From: Chloroflexota bacterium | GTDB taxonomy: Bacteria > Chloroflexota > Anaerolineae > UBA2200 | NCBI GenBank assembly: GCA_030607875.1 | Contig: JAUWJD010000005.1 | Location: 60,478 to 124,477 of the forward strand | DNA length: 64,000 bases | Direction: 5' to 3' | In this document: piece after piece, positions 1 to 8,523 of the stretch | How positions within the stretch are numbered: position 1 is the first letter of the stretch | How the letters are laid out: each line of letters begins with the position of its first letter | Position numbers and translations under genes: made by a program | The notes under the pieces: model-generated | What the model was told of the DNA's origin: nothing | What the model saw: the letters and a program-made list of their open reading frames with translations, nothing else | Database searches by the model: none

Positions 1-4
1 GTCT

Positions 5-91
5 GGAGAGGTCGCATAGTCCGGTTTAGTGCGCGCGACTCGAAATCGCGTGGGCAGCAATGTCCCGTGGGTTCGAATCCCACCCTCTCCG
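5..91 (+). tRNA. tRNA-Ser (CGA)
   Basis: Cloverleaf read by eye. The acceptor arm GGAGAGG (5-11) pairs with CCTCTCC (84-90) and G91 is the discriminator. The anticodon stem CGCGA/TCGCG closes the seven-base loop CTCGAAA, giving anticodon CGA, which reads UCG serine codons. A long variable arm follows (GGGC...GTCCC), as expected for a class II tRNA. The T arm is GTGGG-TTCGAAT-CCCAC. The 3' CCA is not encoded. Confidence 0.95.
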
Positions 92-95
92 CTGC

Positions 96-129
96 GACGA
101 ACGCGCCCCTGCGCAGGGGTGCTTTCGTC
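96..129 (+). terminator. Stem-loop just after the tRNA
   Basis: GACGAA (96-101) pairs with TTCGTC (124-129), and an inner CCCCTGCGCAGGGG stem adds to it. It follows the tRNA by five bases and could end or process the tRNA transcript. There is no T-run after it, so intrinsic termination is not certain. Confidence 0.45.
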
Positions 130-185
130 ACGCTGCGAGCATCTCTGGTTATGTCATAAAGAGGAGAATCGAAAGGAGAACCCTC

Positions 186-971
186 GTGAGCACAGGTGGA
201 GCCCCAATGGGAGAGGAAAGGCAAGTCAGGCCGCTTGGGGGCACAACAATTGACGGTGCACCCATCGCTTACATCATTGTCTGGGCCGCGGTGCTGGTTG
301 TACTGTCCTTTGTGCCTATACCCGTTTCAGCCGTTCTGGGCATTGGCGGAACTTTTCCGATGAGCCAGGCAGCTTATGCGCTCGTCGGCTTTATCCTTGG
401 ACCCTGGGCGGGTGCTTTGGCAGCGGGTATTGGCCGCCTGATCGGCATCTTCATCGCCCCACACACTGCAACGTCAGGTATACCCTCGGTTGTGATCGCC
501 ATGGTCTGGGCAGCAGCAGGGGGTATTCTGGTCGAGAAGAAAAGCCGCAAGTGGGTGCTGGCATTGATCGTCTTCGTTCTGTCCTACGTCGCCTTTGTCG
601 GCCGCGCCTTGACCATAGACGTCGACCTGGGTCTGGCACTGCAAACCACTCTGACGAACTTGTCCGGCCTCATCCTGTGGCTCCTGCCCACACGGCTGCT
701 GGCCCGAGACTGGATCGCCGACAGACCGCCGGCAAAATTAGCGGCCGGCCTGGCACTGGGCTGCTGGACGGTGAACGCGTGTGGCCACACCGTGGGCAAT
801 GCGCTGATGTACTATGTCAACGCCTGGCCGGCAAACATCTGGCGCATCCTGATCCCCATCATACCTGCCGAGCAACTCTTCCGCGCCGTGGTCGGCACGG
901 TCATCGGGGTCGGGGTGATCACCGGATTGCGCGCCATTGGCCTGGTCAAGCCAGCCAAGGCCGGATACTAG
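186..971 (+). CDS. ECF transporter substrate-binding (S) component
   Basis: A 261-residue membrane protein with about six hydrophobic segments from residue 25 to the C-terminus, in the usual size range for S components or slightly larger. S components bind a vitamin or metal precursor and hand it to the shared energizing module. The next two genes are a fused ECF ATPase and an EcfT, which is the main reason for the call. I chose the GTG start at 186 because AAGGAGA lies 7-8 bases upstream; the ATG eight codons later has no comparable site. The substrate cannot be read from the sequence: I see no thiamin, biotin or cobalt signature and no obvious riboswitch upstream. A 224-bp gap separates it from the ATPase gene, so the ATPase and T genes may have their own promoter. 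Confidence 0.8.
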   Translation: MSTGGAPMGEERQVRPLGGTTIDGAPIAYIIVWAAVLVVLSFVPIPVSAVLGIGGTFPMSQAAYALVGFILGPWAGALAAGIGRLIGIFIAPHTATSGIPSVVIAMVWAAAGGILVEKKSRKWVLALIVFVLSYVAFVGRALTIDVDLGLALQTTLTNLSGLILWLLPTRLLARDWIADRPPAKLAAGLALGCWTVNACGHTVGNALMYYVNAWPANIWRILIPIIPAEQLFRAVVGTVIGVGVITGLRAIGLVKPAKAGY

Positions 972-1044
972 AGCACGTGCAGCGGACAACGAACACAAGT
1001 CTGAACGAAATCTGCTCTGTTTGTGACGTGTTGGAGAATCGCCC

Positions 1045-1065
1045 GCAGTGACGACTTTTGTCGTT
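1045..1065. repeat. Small palindromic repeat, GACGAC-NNNN-GTCGTT type
   Basis: The 21 bases around GTGACGACTTTTGTCGTT match 18 of 21 positions of another copy at 6221-6241. The core is a palindrome (GACGAC/GTCGTT). It lies in the 224-bp gap between the ECF S gene and the ATPase gene. Confidence 0.5.
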
Positions 1066-1195
1066 TCCGACAGCAACTACCTCCATGGACGCAACTGCAC
1101 CGGTTGGTACGATTCGGGCAGAGCGACCAAAGCCACCGCTATAGAGCCACCCGTTCGTCGTGCTCGTTAGCCACACGTTGGTAGTATCCACCGCC

Positions 1196-2932
1196 ATGAG
1201 CCGAGACGCTATCGTCCGCATAGAGAACCTGTCCTACCAGTACCCACGCTCACCAGGCCTCGTGCTGCGCGACATCAACCTGTCCATCCATAAAGGCGAG
1301 TTCCTGGGCATTGTCGGGCCTACAGGCGCAGGCAAAACAACACTCTGCCTGGCTCTGAATGGCATCGTGCCCCAGTTCTACGGTGGGCGCTTTTACGGGC
1401 ACGTGACCGTTGCTGGACTGGATACCGTGGAGACCCCTATCCATCAACTGGCACAACACGTGGCGATGGTTTTTCAGGACCCAGAAACGCAGCTCATCGC
1501 CAACTCGGTCGAAGACGAGGTCGCCTTTGGATTGGAGAACATCCGAGTGCCACGCGATGAGATCCGACGGCGCATTGAGTGGGCGCTGGCAACAGTGCGC
1601 CTGGCCGGCATGGAGGAGAAACACCCCACTGAACTCTCTGGCGGCGAGAAGCAGAGGCTGGCCATCGCCGCAGCGCTGGCCCTGCAGCCGCAGGTGCTGG
1701 TCTTGGATGAGCCAACGTCGCAACTGGATCCCCTGGGCAGCCAGGAGGTCTTTGCCACAGTACGCGAACTGAATGCCCGGCTGGGGATCACAGTCATCCT
1801 GGTCAGCCATGCCAGCGAAGAAGTGGCCGAGTTCGTCGATCGTGTGGCCCTTCTGTCCAACGGTGAACTGGCCGGCTTGAACGCCCCCAGTCAGATCTTT
1901 GCCCAGGCTGATTTGCTCCCCAAATATGCCATCCGCCCGCCCCAAGTCACTCGCTTCTACCTAGAACTGCGCAATCGGGGCTTTGATCCACCTTCCATTC
2001 CCGTCACACTGGAGCGGGCCGTCAAAGTGTACGATCACATGCGCACACAGATTGAGCTCAAGCCTCTGGCTGTGCCTGAGATAGCCACAGCTGAACCTCC
2101 TGGCTCCGTGCTGTTCTCTGTGCGAGACGTCGAGCACGTCTATCCCGACGGCACGAGAGCGCTCCACGGCGTCTCCCTGGACCTTCGAGAAGGTGAGTAC
2201 GTGGGCATCGTGGGGCAAAACGGTGCGGGTAAGACGACGCTGGTGAAGCATTTCTTGCACCTGCTGGAGCCGACCTCGGGCCAGGTTTTTCTGGATGGCC
2301 AAGACGTCACCAATCTGGAGGTGAGCGAACTGGCCCAACAGGTTGGCTTTGTGGCCCAGAATCCCGACAACCAGATCTTCAACACCAGCGTAGAGGCGGA
2401 GGTCTCTTTCGCCCTGCGAAACCTGGGCATCGGCCCGGCAGAAGTGGCGCAGCGGGTGGAAGAAAGCCTGGACACTATGGGGCTGGTCGACTATCGGACC
2501 TGGCACCCGCTCTCCTTGTCCAAAGGGGATCGCGCCCGCGTGGTGATTGCCGCAGTGCTGGCCATGCGGCCGGACGTGCTGATCTTTGATGAGCCAACCA
2601 CAGGCCAGGACTATCTCGGCGCCAGACGCATCCTGGACGTGAGCCGCCAGTTGCACCAGGCGGGAAAGACGGTGATCGTGATCACCCACCACCTGTATCT
2701 GATGCCCGGCTATGCCGAACGGGTGGTAGTGATGGGCAAGGGTATTATCCTGCTGGACGCGCCAATCCGTGAAGCATTCCACGACACGGCGCTGCTAGAG
2801 CACACCTTTCTGGCCCCACCGCAGATCGTGCAATTCGCGCAACGCATCGCATCCCGTGAGAATCGCGCCCTGCCAGTGCTAGCACCGGAAGAACTGGCAG
2901 CGTGTTTCGCTAAGCGAAAGGGCGCCGGATGA
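1196..2932 (+). CDS. ECF transporter ATPase, two ABC domains fused
   Basis: A 578-residue protein with two ABC ATPase domains in one chain, which normally are EcfA1 and EcfA2. Domain 1 has Walker A GPTGAGKT at residues 41-48, signature LSGGEKQ and Walker B VLVLDEPT. Domain 2 has GQNGAGKT, Walker B VLIFDEPT and the H-loop ITHH, but its signature is LSKGD instead of LSGGQ. It powers uptake through the S component encoded upstream, with the T component downstream. The ATG at 1196 puts the first beta strand (IVRIENLSY) at the normal distance; a GTG at 1160 in the same frame would add 12 unlikely residues. The last codons overlap the T gene (ATGA), so the two are translationally coupled. Confidence 0.9.
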   Translation: MSRDAIVRIENLSYQYPRSPGLVLRDINLSIHKGEFLGIVGPTGAGKTTLCLALNGIVPQFYGGRFYGHVTVAGLDTVETPIHQLAQHVAMVFQDPETQLIANSVEDEVAFGLENIRVPRDEIRRRIEWALATVRLAGMEEKHPTELSGGEKQRLAIAAALALQPQVLVLDEPTSQLDPLGSQEVFATVRELNARLGITVILVSHASEEVAEFVDRVALLSNGELAGLNAPSQIFAQADLLPKYAIRPPQVTRFYLELRNRGFDPPSIPVTLERAVKVYDHMRTQIELKPLAVPEIATAEPPGSVLFSVRDVEHVYPDGTRALHGVSLDLREGEYVGIVGQNGAGKTTLVKHFLHLLEPTSGQVFLDGQDVTNLEVSELAQQVGFVAQNPDNQIFNTSVEAEVSFALRNLGIGPAEVAQRVEESLDTMGLVDYRTWHPLSLSKGDRARVVIAAVLAMRPDVLIFDEPTTGQDYLGARRILDVSRQLHQAGKTVIVITHHLYLMPGYAERVVVMGKGIILLDAPIREAFHDTALLEHTFLAPPQIVQFAQRIASRENRALPVLAPEELAACFAKRKGAG

Positions 2933-3759
2933 CCTGGCGAACGATCGGCTCCATTCAAGAGTCTCCTTTCCACCAACTGGACTTTCGCTCCAAGTTGATG
3001 CTGTTGCTTGCAGCTACGTTCCTGGCCTTTCTGTGGGAGAGCCCGGCTTTGACCGCAGGGCTCGCACTGGTGGTGCTGGTGCTGTGCCTGGTGGCTGGCA
3101 TCGGCCTCTCATATCTGGGTAGAATGCTGCGCCTGATGTTGCCTTTCTATGCCATCGTGCTGCTCACACACGGCTTCTGGAACACCAACGTGGGGCGCAC
3201 GCCGCTGTGGATCGCGCCAGAGACCTGGTGGCTAATTGGGGGGAGCTTGCAGTTGACGCTAGAGGGGCTGGCGTATGGCTTGATGGTCATCTTCCGCACC
3301 TTGACCTTGATCCTGGTCATCCCGCTGGTAATCTTCACCACCGACTTGAATTCGCTCATCGTAGGGTTGGTGCGGATGCGCATCCCCTACAAGATCGCCT
3401 TCATTTTCTCCTCCACACTGCGCTTCGTGCCGCTGCTGCTTGAAGAAATCAACAGCATTACCGAGGCCCAGCGCCTGCGCGGCCTGGCTTTGGAGAAGAT
3501 GAGCCTGCTCCAGCGCCTGCGGGTGTATTCGCGGGTTGCGGTGCCCCTCATTCTGGGGGCGATGGTCAAATCGCAGCAAATCGAGGTCGTCCTGGCGTCA
3601 AAAGCCTTCTCCGGCAGCCCGGACCGCACCTACCTGCACGAATCTTCGCTGCGTGCGGTGGACTATGCCCTGATCATCCTGTGCATGGGCATTGTGCTGG
3701 TGGCCTTGTGGCTGCGCATGGCCAGTGGTCTGGGACGTTTTGGCCTGCCGGGATGGTAA
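2929..3759 (+). CDS. ECF transporter transmembrane (T) component
   Basis: A 276-residue integral membrane protein of the EcfT/CbiQ family. It has about five or six hydrophobic helices. The cytoplasmic coupling segment contains EAQRLRGLAL and, later, ASKAFSGSPDRTYL, which correspond to the two Ala-Arg-Gly-type motifs that press against the ATPase domains. Its start codon overlaps the stop of the fused ATPase gene by four bases. It completes an S-A/A-T cassette. The gene ends 52 bases before a convergent minus-strand HAD gene, and I see no strong terminator between them. Confidence 0.88.
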   Translation: MTWRTIGSIQESPFHQLDFRSKLMLLLAATFLAFLWESPALTAGLALVVLVLCLVAGIGLSYLGRMLRLMLPFYAIVLLTHGFWNTNVGRTPLWIAPETWWLIGGSLQLTLEGLAYGLMVIFRTLTLILVIPLVIFTTDLNSLIVGLVRMRIPYKIAFIFSSTLRFVPLLLEEINSITEAQRLRGLALEKMSLLQRLRVYSRVAVPLILGAMVKSQQIEVVLASKAFSGSPDRTYLHESSLRAVDYALIILCMGIVLVALWLRMASGLGRFGLPGW

Positions 3760-3811
3760 GACAGATGGTCGACGGAGAGGGCAAAGAGGCACCCACCCGG
3801 GCACGCGTCAC

Positions 3812-4282
3812 TTAATGCCTCAACGTGGCAACCAGGCGCTGTGGGTTGAGCAACAGATCGAGAGCGTCTTGGATATTGCCAACCAGTACGTCTGCGGCGG
3901 TGAGCGCAGGCACTGCCAAACCTTCGCCCCCCAGCACGGCGATGCCCAGCGCAGCAGCCTCCAGCATCTGCTGGTCGTTGGCTCCATTGCCCACGGCAAC
4001 CACGCTTCGCTGCCCCAGACGCTCGACAAACTGTCGTTTCTGCGCGGCTTCATCGCCCGGCGTCACCCGCGCCAGGTGCACACCAAGCTGACGAGCGGCA
4101 TCCGCAGCCAACCCGCGCGTGTCAGCGGAGAGCAGGTGAATGGTCAGTTGGCTCGATAGCTTGGTCAGGCGCTCGGACACGCCGGGCAGCACCTGACCGT
4201 CCAGGGCGATGGTGCCGTTCAGATCTAGGACCAGGTGCGCAAGTTCCAGCCTTCCCAGGCCAGGCACGTTCAATTCGAGCAC
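3812..4282 (-). CDS. Soluble P-type-ATPase-like HAD phosphatase
   Basis: A 156-residue HAD-fold protein resembling COG4087, the free-standing phosphorylation domain of P-type ATPases. The nucleophile motif is VLDLNGT (Asp20), motif II is HLLSADTRG, and the distal metal site is VGNGANDQQML. Asn replaces the second Asp of the usual DxDGT, as is common in this group. The protein is cytosolic and lacks a cap domain. The GTG start at 4282 is set by AAGGAGG six bases upstream; an ATG at 4378 in the same frame adds 32 low-quality residues and has no ribosome-binding site. The substrate is unknown. Confidence 0.8.
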   Translation of the reverse strand: MLELNVPGLGRLELAHLVLDLNGTIALDGQVLPGVSERLTKLSSQLTIHLLSADTRGLAADAARQLGVHLARVTPGDEAAQKRQFVERLGQRSVVAVGNGANDQQMLEAAALGIAVLGGEGLAVPALTAADVLVGNIQDALDLLLNPQRLVATLRH

Positions 4283-4484
4283 GGCAAGCCTCCTTACCAC
4301 AGAACCATCCTGCAGGCTGCTTCTACCCGCAGGAAAGCGAGCACGATCAGGAGTCCTTCCCACCTGCCGACCCAGCACGAGTCATCGTGTGGACCCGACC
4401 GCCTGGCTCTCCGCACTGCAGCGTAACTGCGTCAATTGCTAAACTCAGGCAGTCGTTTTCATGCGATAATCGAGCCAAAGGGCG

Positions 4485-4703
4485 TTAGCAACTCTTGGTG
4501 CACGAAGCAGATATGTCCTGGTCACTAATGCCCTGCTCCTGGGCAATCGCACCAGCACAGCTTAGCGCATCCACAAATCTCTGTTCAACGGTCTGTTCAT
4601 CAGCCCGGCCGGCTCTAACGAAGCGAATGAAGGCCAAGACAGCCGCCTGTCGCGGCTCTGGCAAGTCTTCAATTTCCCGGATGATCGCTTCTTTCAGAGT
4701 CAT
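4485..4703 (-). CDS. Small DUF2281/antitoxin-like protein
   Basis: A 72-residue protein. The segment TLKEAIIREIEDLPEPR followed by AVLAFIRFVR resembles the DUF2281 family, whose members are often antitoxins in small toxin-antitoxin pairs. I chose the ATG directly before TLKEAI because that is where the family homology starts. A GTG at 4745 in the same frame is also possible and has AAGGGAG close upstream. No toxin (PIN, RelE or similar) gene is visible on either side, so this may be an orphan. About 300 bases upstream (4704-5004) contain no gene that I can support. Confidence 0.5.
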   Translation of the reverse strand: MTLKEAIIREIEDLPEPRQAAVLAFIRFVRAGRADEQTVEQRFVDALSCAGAIAQEQGISDQDISASCTKSC

Positions 4704-5004
4704 AGCAGCTAACTCTTTCTCGGTATCCTCCACGCCGACTGCCACTCGCTCCCTTCATCAGCGGTCTGTGGCCACGATGCCAGGCCATGATACCATGTGT
4801 TGTCCATGCATGCCAAGTGCTGCCACAGTCAGAGTGCAACTCATTCCGCAGCAAGCAGACTCCCACAGAGGTTACCACATGCTTCTACGCCCTTCAGACC
4901 AGTCTCCAATGCCCCCCTGAAAGCGTTCAGCGCCGGAAGCAAACAGCATGGATGCCCGGCTCATCCCAGAAATCCGGCTTCTGTGCTTCCTATCACAGCC
5001 AGAA

Positions 5005-6132
5005 CTAGACGCTCACATTGAAGAGGCTGCCAATGAGATACGTGATCACTGTGGCAAAGACGCCGATCATTACCATCTCCAACCCGCTGCGCAGCCAGGA
5101 CAGGCCGGTGAACAGCGTCTTCAGCACTCCGGTGACGAACAGAGCAGCGATGCTGATGCCCACCGAGACCAGGCTTGCGGTCATGCCGCTGAAGAACAGG
5201 TAGCCAATGAGGGGAATGAAGGAACCCACCACAAATGCACCGCCAGACTGCATGCCGGCCAGCCAGGGATTGGGAAAGCTCTCCGGCATCAAGCCCAGTT
5301 CATCGCGCACCAGGCTCTCCAGCATCAAGTCGCGGTCCTGGCTGATCCGTTCTACCAACTGCTCGGCTTCCTCGACGCTGTAGCCTTTCAAACGGTAGAG
5401 GGTGCGCAGCTCGGCTTTCTCCTCCTCGGGGTCCTGTTCCAGCTCTTCACGCTCACGCGCGATCTGGGCCTCGTACACTTCGCGTTGCGACTTGGTAGAG
5501 ATATAAGCACCAGCAGCCATCGAAATCGCTCCGGAGAGCAGGCCGGCGACGCCCGCCAGCAAGACGACGCTCTGGCTGACAGCAGCGCCCGCCACACCAG
5601 AGACGAGGCTGAGCGTGGACACCAGGCCATCATTCATGCCAAAGACGAGTTCGCGCATCGCCCCGCCGCCTCTGACGTGCCACGTTTCGCGGTTGAGGAT
5701 CGCCTCTGCCCCTTGTGGCTCACTGCGCGTCATCGCCCGCAGGTCAATGGCGTGCTGCCGTTCATCCGCCAGCATCTCTCCGGCAAGGCGCACGCTCACC
5801 ACATCGTCCAGCCCCACACCATAGCTCGCCACCGCCTGACGCTCCATGGCCTCAAGCTGGCGGAAGACACGCTGTTGTCCCACCAGACTGGACAACCAGC
5901 CGAGCCAGCGGGCTTTCCAGGGCGACGGGGGTAGGGGCAACTCCCCGCCCAGTTCTCGGATGCGCTCTTCCCAGCGCTGAGCATGGCGCCGTTCGGTGTC
6001 GCGCATCTCCAGCAGCAGCTCCTTTGTTTCCTCGTCGCGTGCTTCCTGGGCCAGCCGGTCATAGATGGCGGCTGCCTCTACCTCGTCACGCCAGTAGCCC
6101 TGCAGTTTCTTGATCTCTTTGTCTAAATCCAC
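5005..6132 (-). CDS. Ferritin-like/VIT1 fusion, MbfA-type Fe/Mn exporter
   Basis: A 375-residue two-domain protein. Residues 1-140 are a rubrerythrin/ferritin-like helical bundle with repeated metal ligands (EVEAAAIYDRLA, EMRDTERRHAQRWEE, EMLADERQHA). Residues 150-375 are a CCC1/VIT1-type membrane domain (ELVFGMNDGLVSTLSLVSGVAG, shown here in part; five hydrophobic helices). In related MbfA proteins the ferritin domain senses or binds iron and the VIT domain exports it, protecting against iron and peroxide stress. The start is GTG at 6132 with GGAGGA five bases upstream. It appears to be transcribed alone. Its presence agrees with the metal-related genes that follow on the same strand. Confidence 0.88.
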   Translation of the reverse strand: MDLDKEIKKLQGYWRDEVEAAAIYDRLAQEARDEETKELLLEMRDTERRHAQRWEERIRELGGELPLPPSPWKARWLGWLSSLVGQQRVFRQLEAMERQAVASYGVGLDDVVSVRLAGEMLADERQHAIDLRAMTRSEPQGAEAILNRETWHVRGGGAMRELVFGMNDGLVSTLSLVSGVAGAAVSQSVVLLAGVAGLLSGAISMAAGAYISTKSQREVYEAQIAREREELEQDPEEEKAELRTLYRLKGYSVEEAEQLVERISQDRDLMLESLVRDELGLMPESFPNPWLAGMQSGGAFVVGSFIPLIGYLFFSGMTASLVSVGISIAALFVTGVLKTLFTGLSWLRSGLEMVMIGVFATVITYLIGSLFNVSV

Positions 6133-6224
6133 TTGTTTCCTCCAGCACCGCTCAATCGGTAGTCAAGGTAGCGCTCAAACGACTGGAACGCCTGGTACGA
6201 GATGCATTCGTGCAGTGTCTGTAG

Positions 6225-6270
6225 TGACGACTTCAGTCGTTGCAGTTGATGACAACGACTAGAAGCGTCA
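6225..6270. repeat. Inverted repeat built from the GACGAC/GTCGTT element
   Basis: TGACGACTTCAGTCGTT (6225-6241) is followed after 12 bases by its imperfect inverse AACGACTAGAAGCGTCA (6254-6270). The left arm is itself a palindrome and matches the copy at 1045-1065. It lies upstream of the MbfA-like gene and downstream of the MBL gene. No ORF worth reporting occupies 6133-6360. Confidence 0.55.
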
Positions 6271-6360
6271 GTGCGATTGCTGCATGCACACGTAGGCTCG
6301 TGGTTTCAGCCACAAATGAGCCAACACACACCAAGCATTGAACTCTCCACTACCAAGAGA

Positions 6361-7182
6361 TCAAAAGATCACTTCTGTACCGGCGGGGCAGGGGGCCACA
6401 CACTCGCCAAAGGCTTGAGTCAGGGCAGCGTAGGCACGTTTGCCGGTGCAGTGGTTCGGATAGAGCTGCGGCGGACCATATAGACGCAGCACCTGCACGA
6501 TGTGCTGCAACTGCTCACTGTCCAGAGCCTTGAGGTGCATGCCGCCCACGATGGCGACAACCTCCCCGTCAAGAGAGGAGCGCACCTTCAGCAGCGTGTT
6601 CAGCAGCCCGGCATGGCAGCAGCCGCAGACCAGCACCAGGTCCTGCTTCACTCGCAGCACGATGGACATGTCGTCCTGGTAAGGATCAGCCACCCAGCCA
6701 TCGCCGTCTCGCACCGAGTGACGCAGACTGCGCCCTTCCGGTTCCGGGCGCGCCGTGATTTCACCGCTGGTGTAGACGCCAGGCAGGATCTGTTGGGGCT
6801 CAGCGCTCAGGTGCAGCTCTGCAAGGCGCTGCAGCCTCTCGCGGGGGATGGTCAGACCTATGCTTTTCAGTTCTCCTCCACGTCGCGAGAAGCGCTCACG
6901 GAATAGGTCGGGGTTGGCGTACAGCGGGACTCTGCCCGTCCGCTGCAGCACTGCTTCCAGGCTGCCAGTGTGATCATAGTGGGCATGGCTGAGAGCGAGT
7001 GCATCGATGCTGTCAGGCTTGATGCCAGCAACCTTCATATTGTGCAGCAGCATCCTACCGCTCGCCCCGGTGTCGAACAGCACCCTTCCATGCTGCGTCT
7101 CAATCCAGAACGACAGACCATGCTCCTTCTGGAAACGTGAGCCAGCCTGAGCTTTGTCGTCCACCAAGCAAATCAGTCTCAT
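6361..7182 (-). CDS. MBL-fold metallo-hydrolase (COG1237-like)
   Basis: A 273-residue metallo-beta-lactamase-fold protein. The metal-binding motif is SHAHYDHTG, with His66, His68, Asp70 and His71. Further ligands are probably in CGCCHAGLLN, GGMHLKA and the C-terminal NHCTGKRA. This layout matches COG1237, a group historically annotated as dihydropterin-ribofuranosyl-aminobenzene-phosphate synthase-like and common in anaerobes; the actual reaction is not established here. There is no signal peptide. The ATG at 7182 was preferred over an upstream GTG at 7203 that lacks a ribosome-binding site. It is the last gene of a minus-strand run with a CoA-binding protein and a second, exported paralog. 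Confidence 0.82.
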   Translation of the reverse strand: MRLICLVDDKAQAGSRFQKEHGLSFWIETQHGRVLFDTGASGRMLLHNMKVAGIKPDSIDALALSHAHYDHTGSLEAVLQRTGRVPLYANPDLFRERFSRRGGELKSIGLTIPRERLQRLAELHLSAEPQQILPGVYTSGEITARPEPEGRSLRHSVRDGDGWVADPYQDDMSIVLRVKQDLVLVCGCCHAGLLNTLLKVRSSLDGEVVAIVGGMHLKALDSEQLQHIVQVLRLYGPPQLYPNHCTGKRAYAALTQAFGECVAPCPAGTEVIF

Positions 7183-7209
7183 GATTGCTCTGCCCTCAGA
7201 CACGCCACT

Positions 7210-7602
7210 CTAGTCCCAGGTTCGTCTCCTGATCATGGCGCAGGCATGGTGCACCACCTGGATGCCATGCTCTTGACAGTAATCGATAGCTGTTTGGGAC
7301 TCGGAGCCAGGCTGCATCCACACTCGGGTGATGCCCAGGTCAGTACACTGTTGCACCACGTGGTCGGTCACTTTGGGTGGCACGACAGTATCCACCACCG
7401 CGGGCATCTCGGGCAAGTCAGCTAGGCTGCGGTAGAGCTGCTGGCCTTCAATATGACCACCCCGCGCGTTCACCCCATAGACGGTATAGCCGGCGTCGCG
7501 CAGGGTGCGGTAGATCTTGTTCCCGTATTTGGCTGGGTCAGTGGACGCACCTACCACCGCCCACACACGCTGGTTGATGAACTCCCGTATCAAATCCTCC
7601 AC
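7210..7602 (-). CDS. CoA-binding domain protein (YccU-like)
   Basis: A 130-residue single-domain Rossmann protein. VWAVVGASTDPAKYGNKIYR is the nucleotide/CoA-binding loop, and VVPPKVTDHVVQQC followed by RVWMQPGSES is typical of the CoA_binding family related to the N-terminus of succinyl-CoA synthetase alpha. These proteins bind CoA but usually have no known reaction. The start is GTG at 7602 with GAGGAGG five bases upstream. It lies 27 bases upstream of the MBL gene and is probably cotranscribed with both MBL paralogs. Confidence 0.85.
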   Translation of the reverse strand: MEDLIREFINQRVWAVVGASTDPAKYGNKIYRTLRDAGYTVYGVNARGGHIEGQQLYRSLADLPEMPAVVDTVVPPKVTDHVVQQCTDLGITRVWMQPGSESQTAIDYCQEHGIQVVHHACAMIRRRTWD

Positions 7603-7638
7603 TTCTGCCTCCTCTACCTGAATGTAGCTGTGGCTGCC

Positions 7639-8481
7639 TTATGGACTGAGGCCAATTCCCCATCCAACGCCGGCCGTCAGATAGTGGTCTCCGAATTCAG
7701 TGGCAAAGATCCCCATAGCCCTCTCCCCCGTGCAGTGGCAGGGAGCCACGTTCTGCACGCCGACCTCCCGGAAGGCTTCGCAGATCTGTCGCACGGTAGC
7801 GGGACTGGCACCACCGAGGTGGAAACCACCCAGTACCAGGTATATGTCATCCTGGCCGACGTCTTTGGCTCGACGCACCATCGATACGATACCCGGATGC
7901 GCACAACCAGTGATCACAACGAGGCCCTGACGGGTCTTTAGGATCAAGCCTTGCTCTGGGACGTTCAGGCCCATCTTTCCGGTGGTATAGATGCCAGGCA
8001 GGATCTGCTCCGGATCGCCCACCTCATGCACTGTCACCAGCTCTCGCAGTTGGTCCTTGTACCGAGTTGGGAAGGTACGGGGAACGTACACGTCTGGCCG
8101 GACGCCCGTGCCCAGCAGCATCCCCATACCGCCGGTATGATCCCCATGTATATGCGAGAGCACCACTACGTCAGTGTCCTGGGCATCGAAGCCGAGGGTG
8201 CTCAAATTGCTGAGCAACATAGCACCGTTGCCCCCAGTGTCGAACAGAAGCCTCGTCTCACCGTATTGCACCCAACAGGCAAAACCCCACGCCGTTTGCA
8301 GGCGCGGGTCGTATGCATTGTTGTCGTACACAATGGTCAAGCTCACCCTTTCCGGAGGCTGCTGCTCAATTACCACTGGCTCTGCAGTGCCTTCAGGCTT
8401 CGCTTGGCAATGCACTGCGAGCAGGATGACCAGGCCAAGCACGATTGCAGTTGCTGCCTTTTCCATTCCGCATCCTGGCAT
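7639..8481 (-). CDS. Exported MBL-fold metallo-hydrolase
   Basis: A 280-residue paralog of the MBL protein encoded two genes downstream, with an added N-terminal export signal (residues 8-25 hydrophobic, ending LLAVHCQAK). The Cys at 25 could be lipidated but His at -1 is not a good lipobox. The metal motif is SHIHGDHTGG (His110-His115), followed by ITGCAHPG, LGGFHLGG and CHCTGERA. The ATG at 8481 follows GGGAGGTGA by a few bases. Having one cytosolic and one exported copy in the same run suggests the same chemistry on two sides of the membrane. That is inference; the substrate is unknown. Confidence 0.8.
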   Translation of the reverse strand: MPGCGMEKAATAIVLGLVILLAVHCQAKPEGTAEPVVIEQQPPERVSLTIVYDNNAYDPRLQTAWGFACWVQYGETRLLFDTGGNGAMLLSNLSTLGFDAQDTDVVVLSHIHGDHTGGMGMLLGTGVRPDVYVPRTFPTRYKDQLRELVTVHEVGDPEQILPGIYTTGKMGLNVPEQGLILKTRQGLVVITGCAHPGIVSMVRRAKDVGQDDIYLVLGGFHLGGASPATVRQICEAFREVGVQNVAPCHCTGERAMGIFATEFGDHYLTAGVGWGIGLSP

Positions 8482-8523
8482 GTCTCACCTCCCACCCCCG
8501 GGGGGCATACAGTGGCTTGTGCC

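Noticed and set aside
92..185. Riboswitch in front of the ECF S gene
   Set aside because: The leader is short, its hairpin belongs to the end of the tRNA unit, and I see no conserved TPP, cobalamin or other core.
4426..4437. ACTGCGTCAATT shared with 53468-53479
   Set aside because: Twelve exact bases with a similar tail is suggestive, but too short and only two copies to call a repeat family.
4485..4745. Toxin-antitoxin pair around the DUF2281-like gene
   Set aside because: No toxin-like reading frame occurs within several hundred bases on either side.
4948..5934. A 328-codon plus-strand open frame opposite the MbfA-like gene
   Set aside because: The minus-strand ferritin/VIT protein explains the open frame; the plus-strand translation is His/Gln-rich noise.
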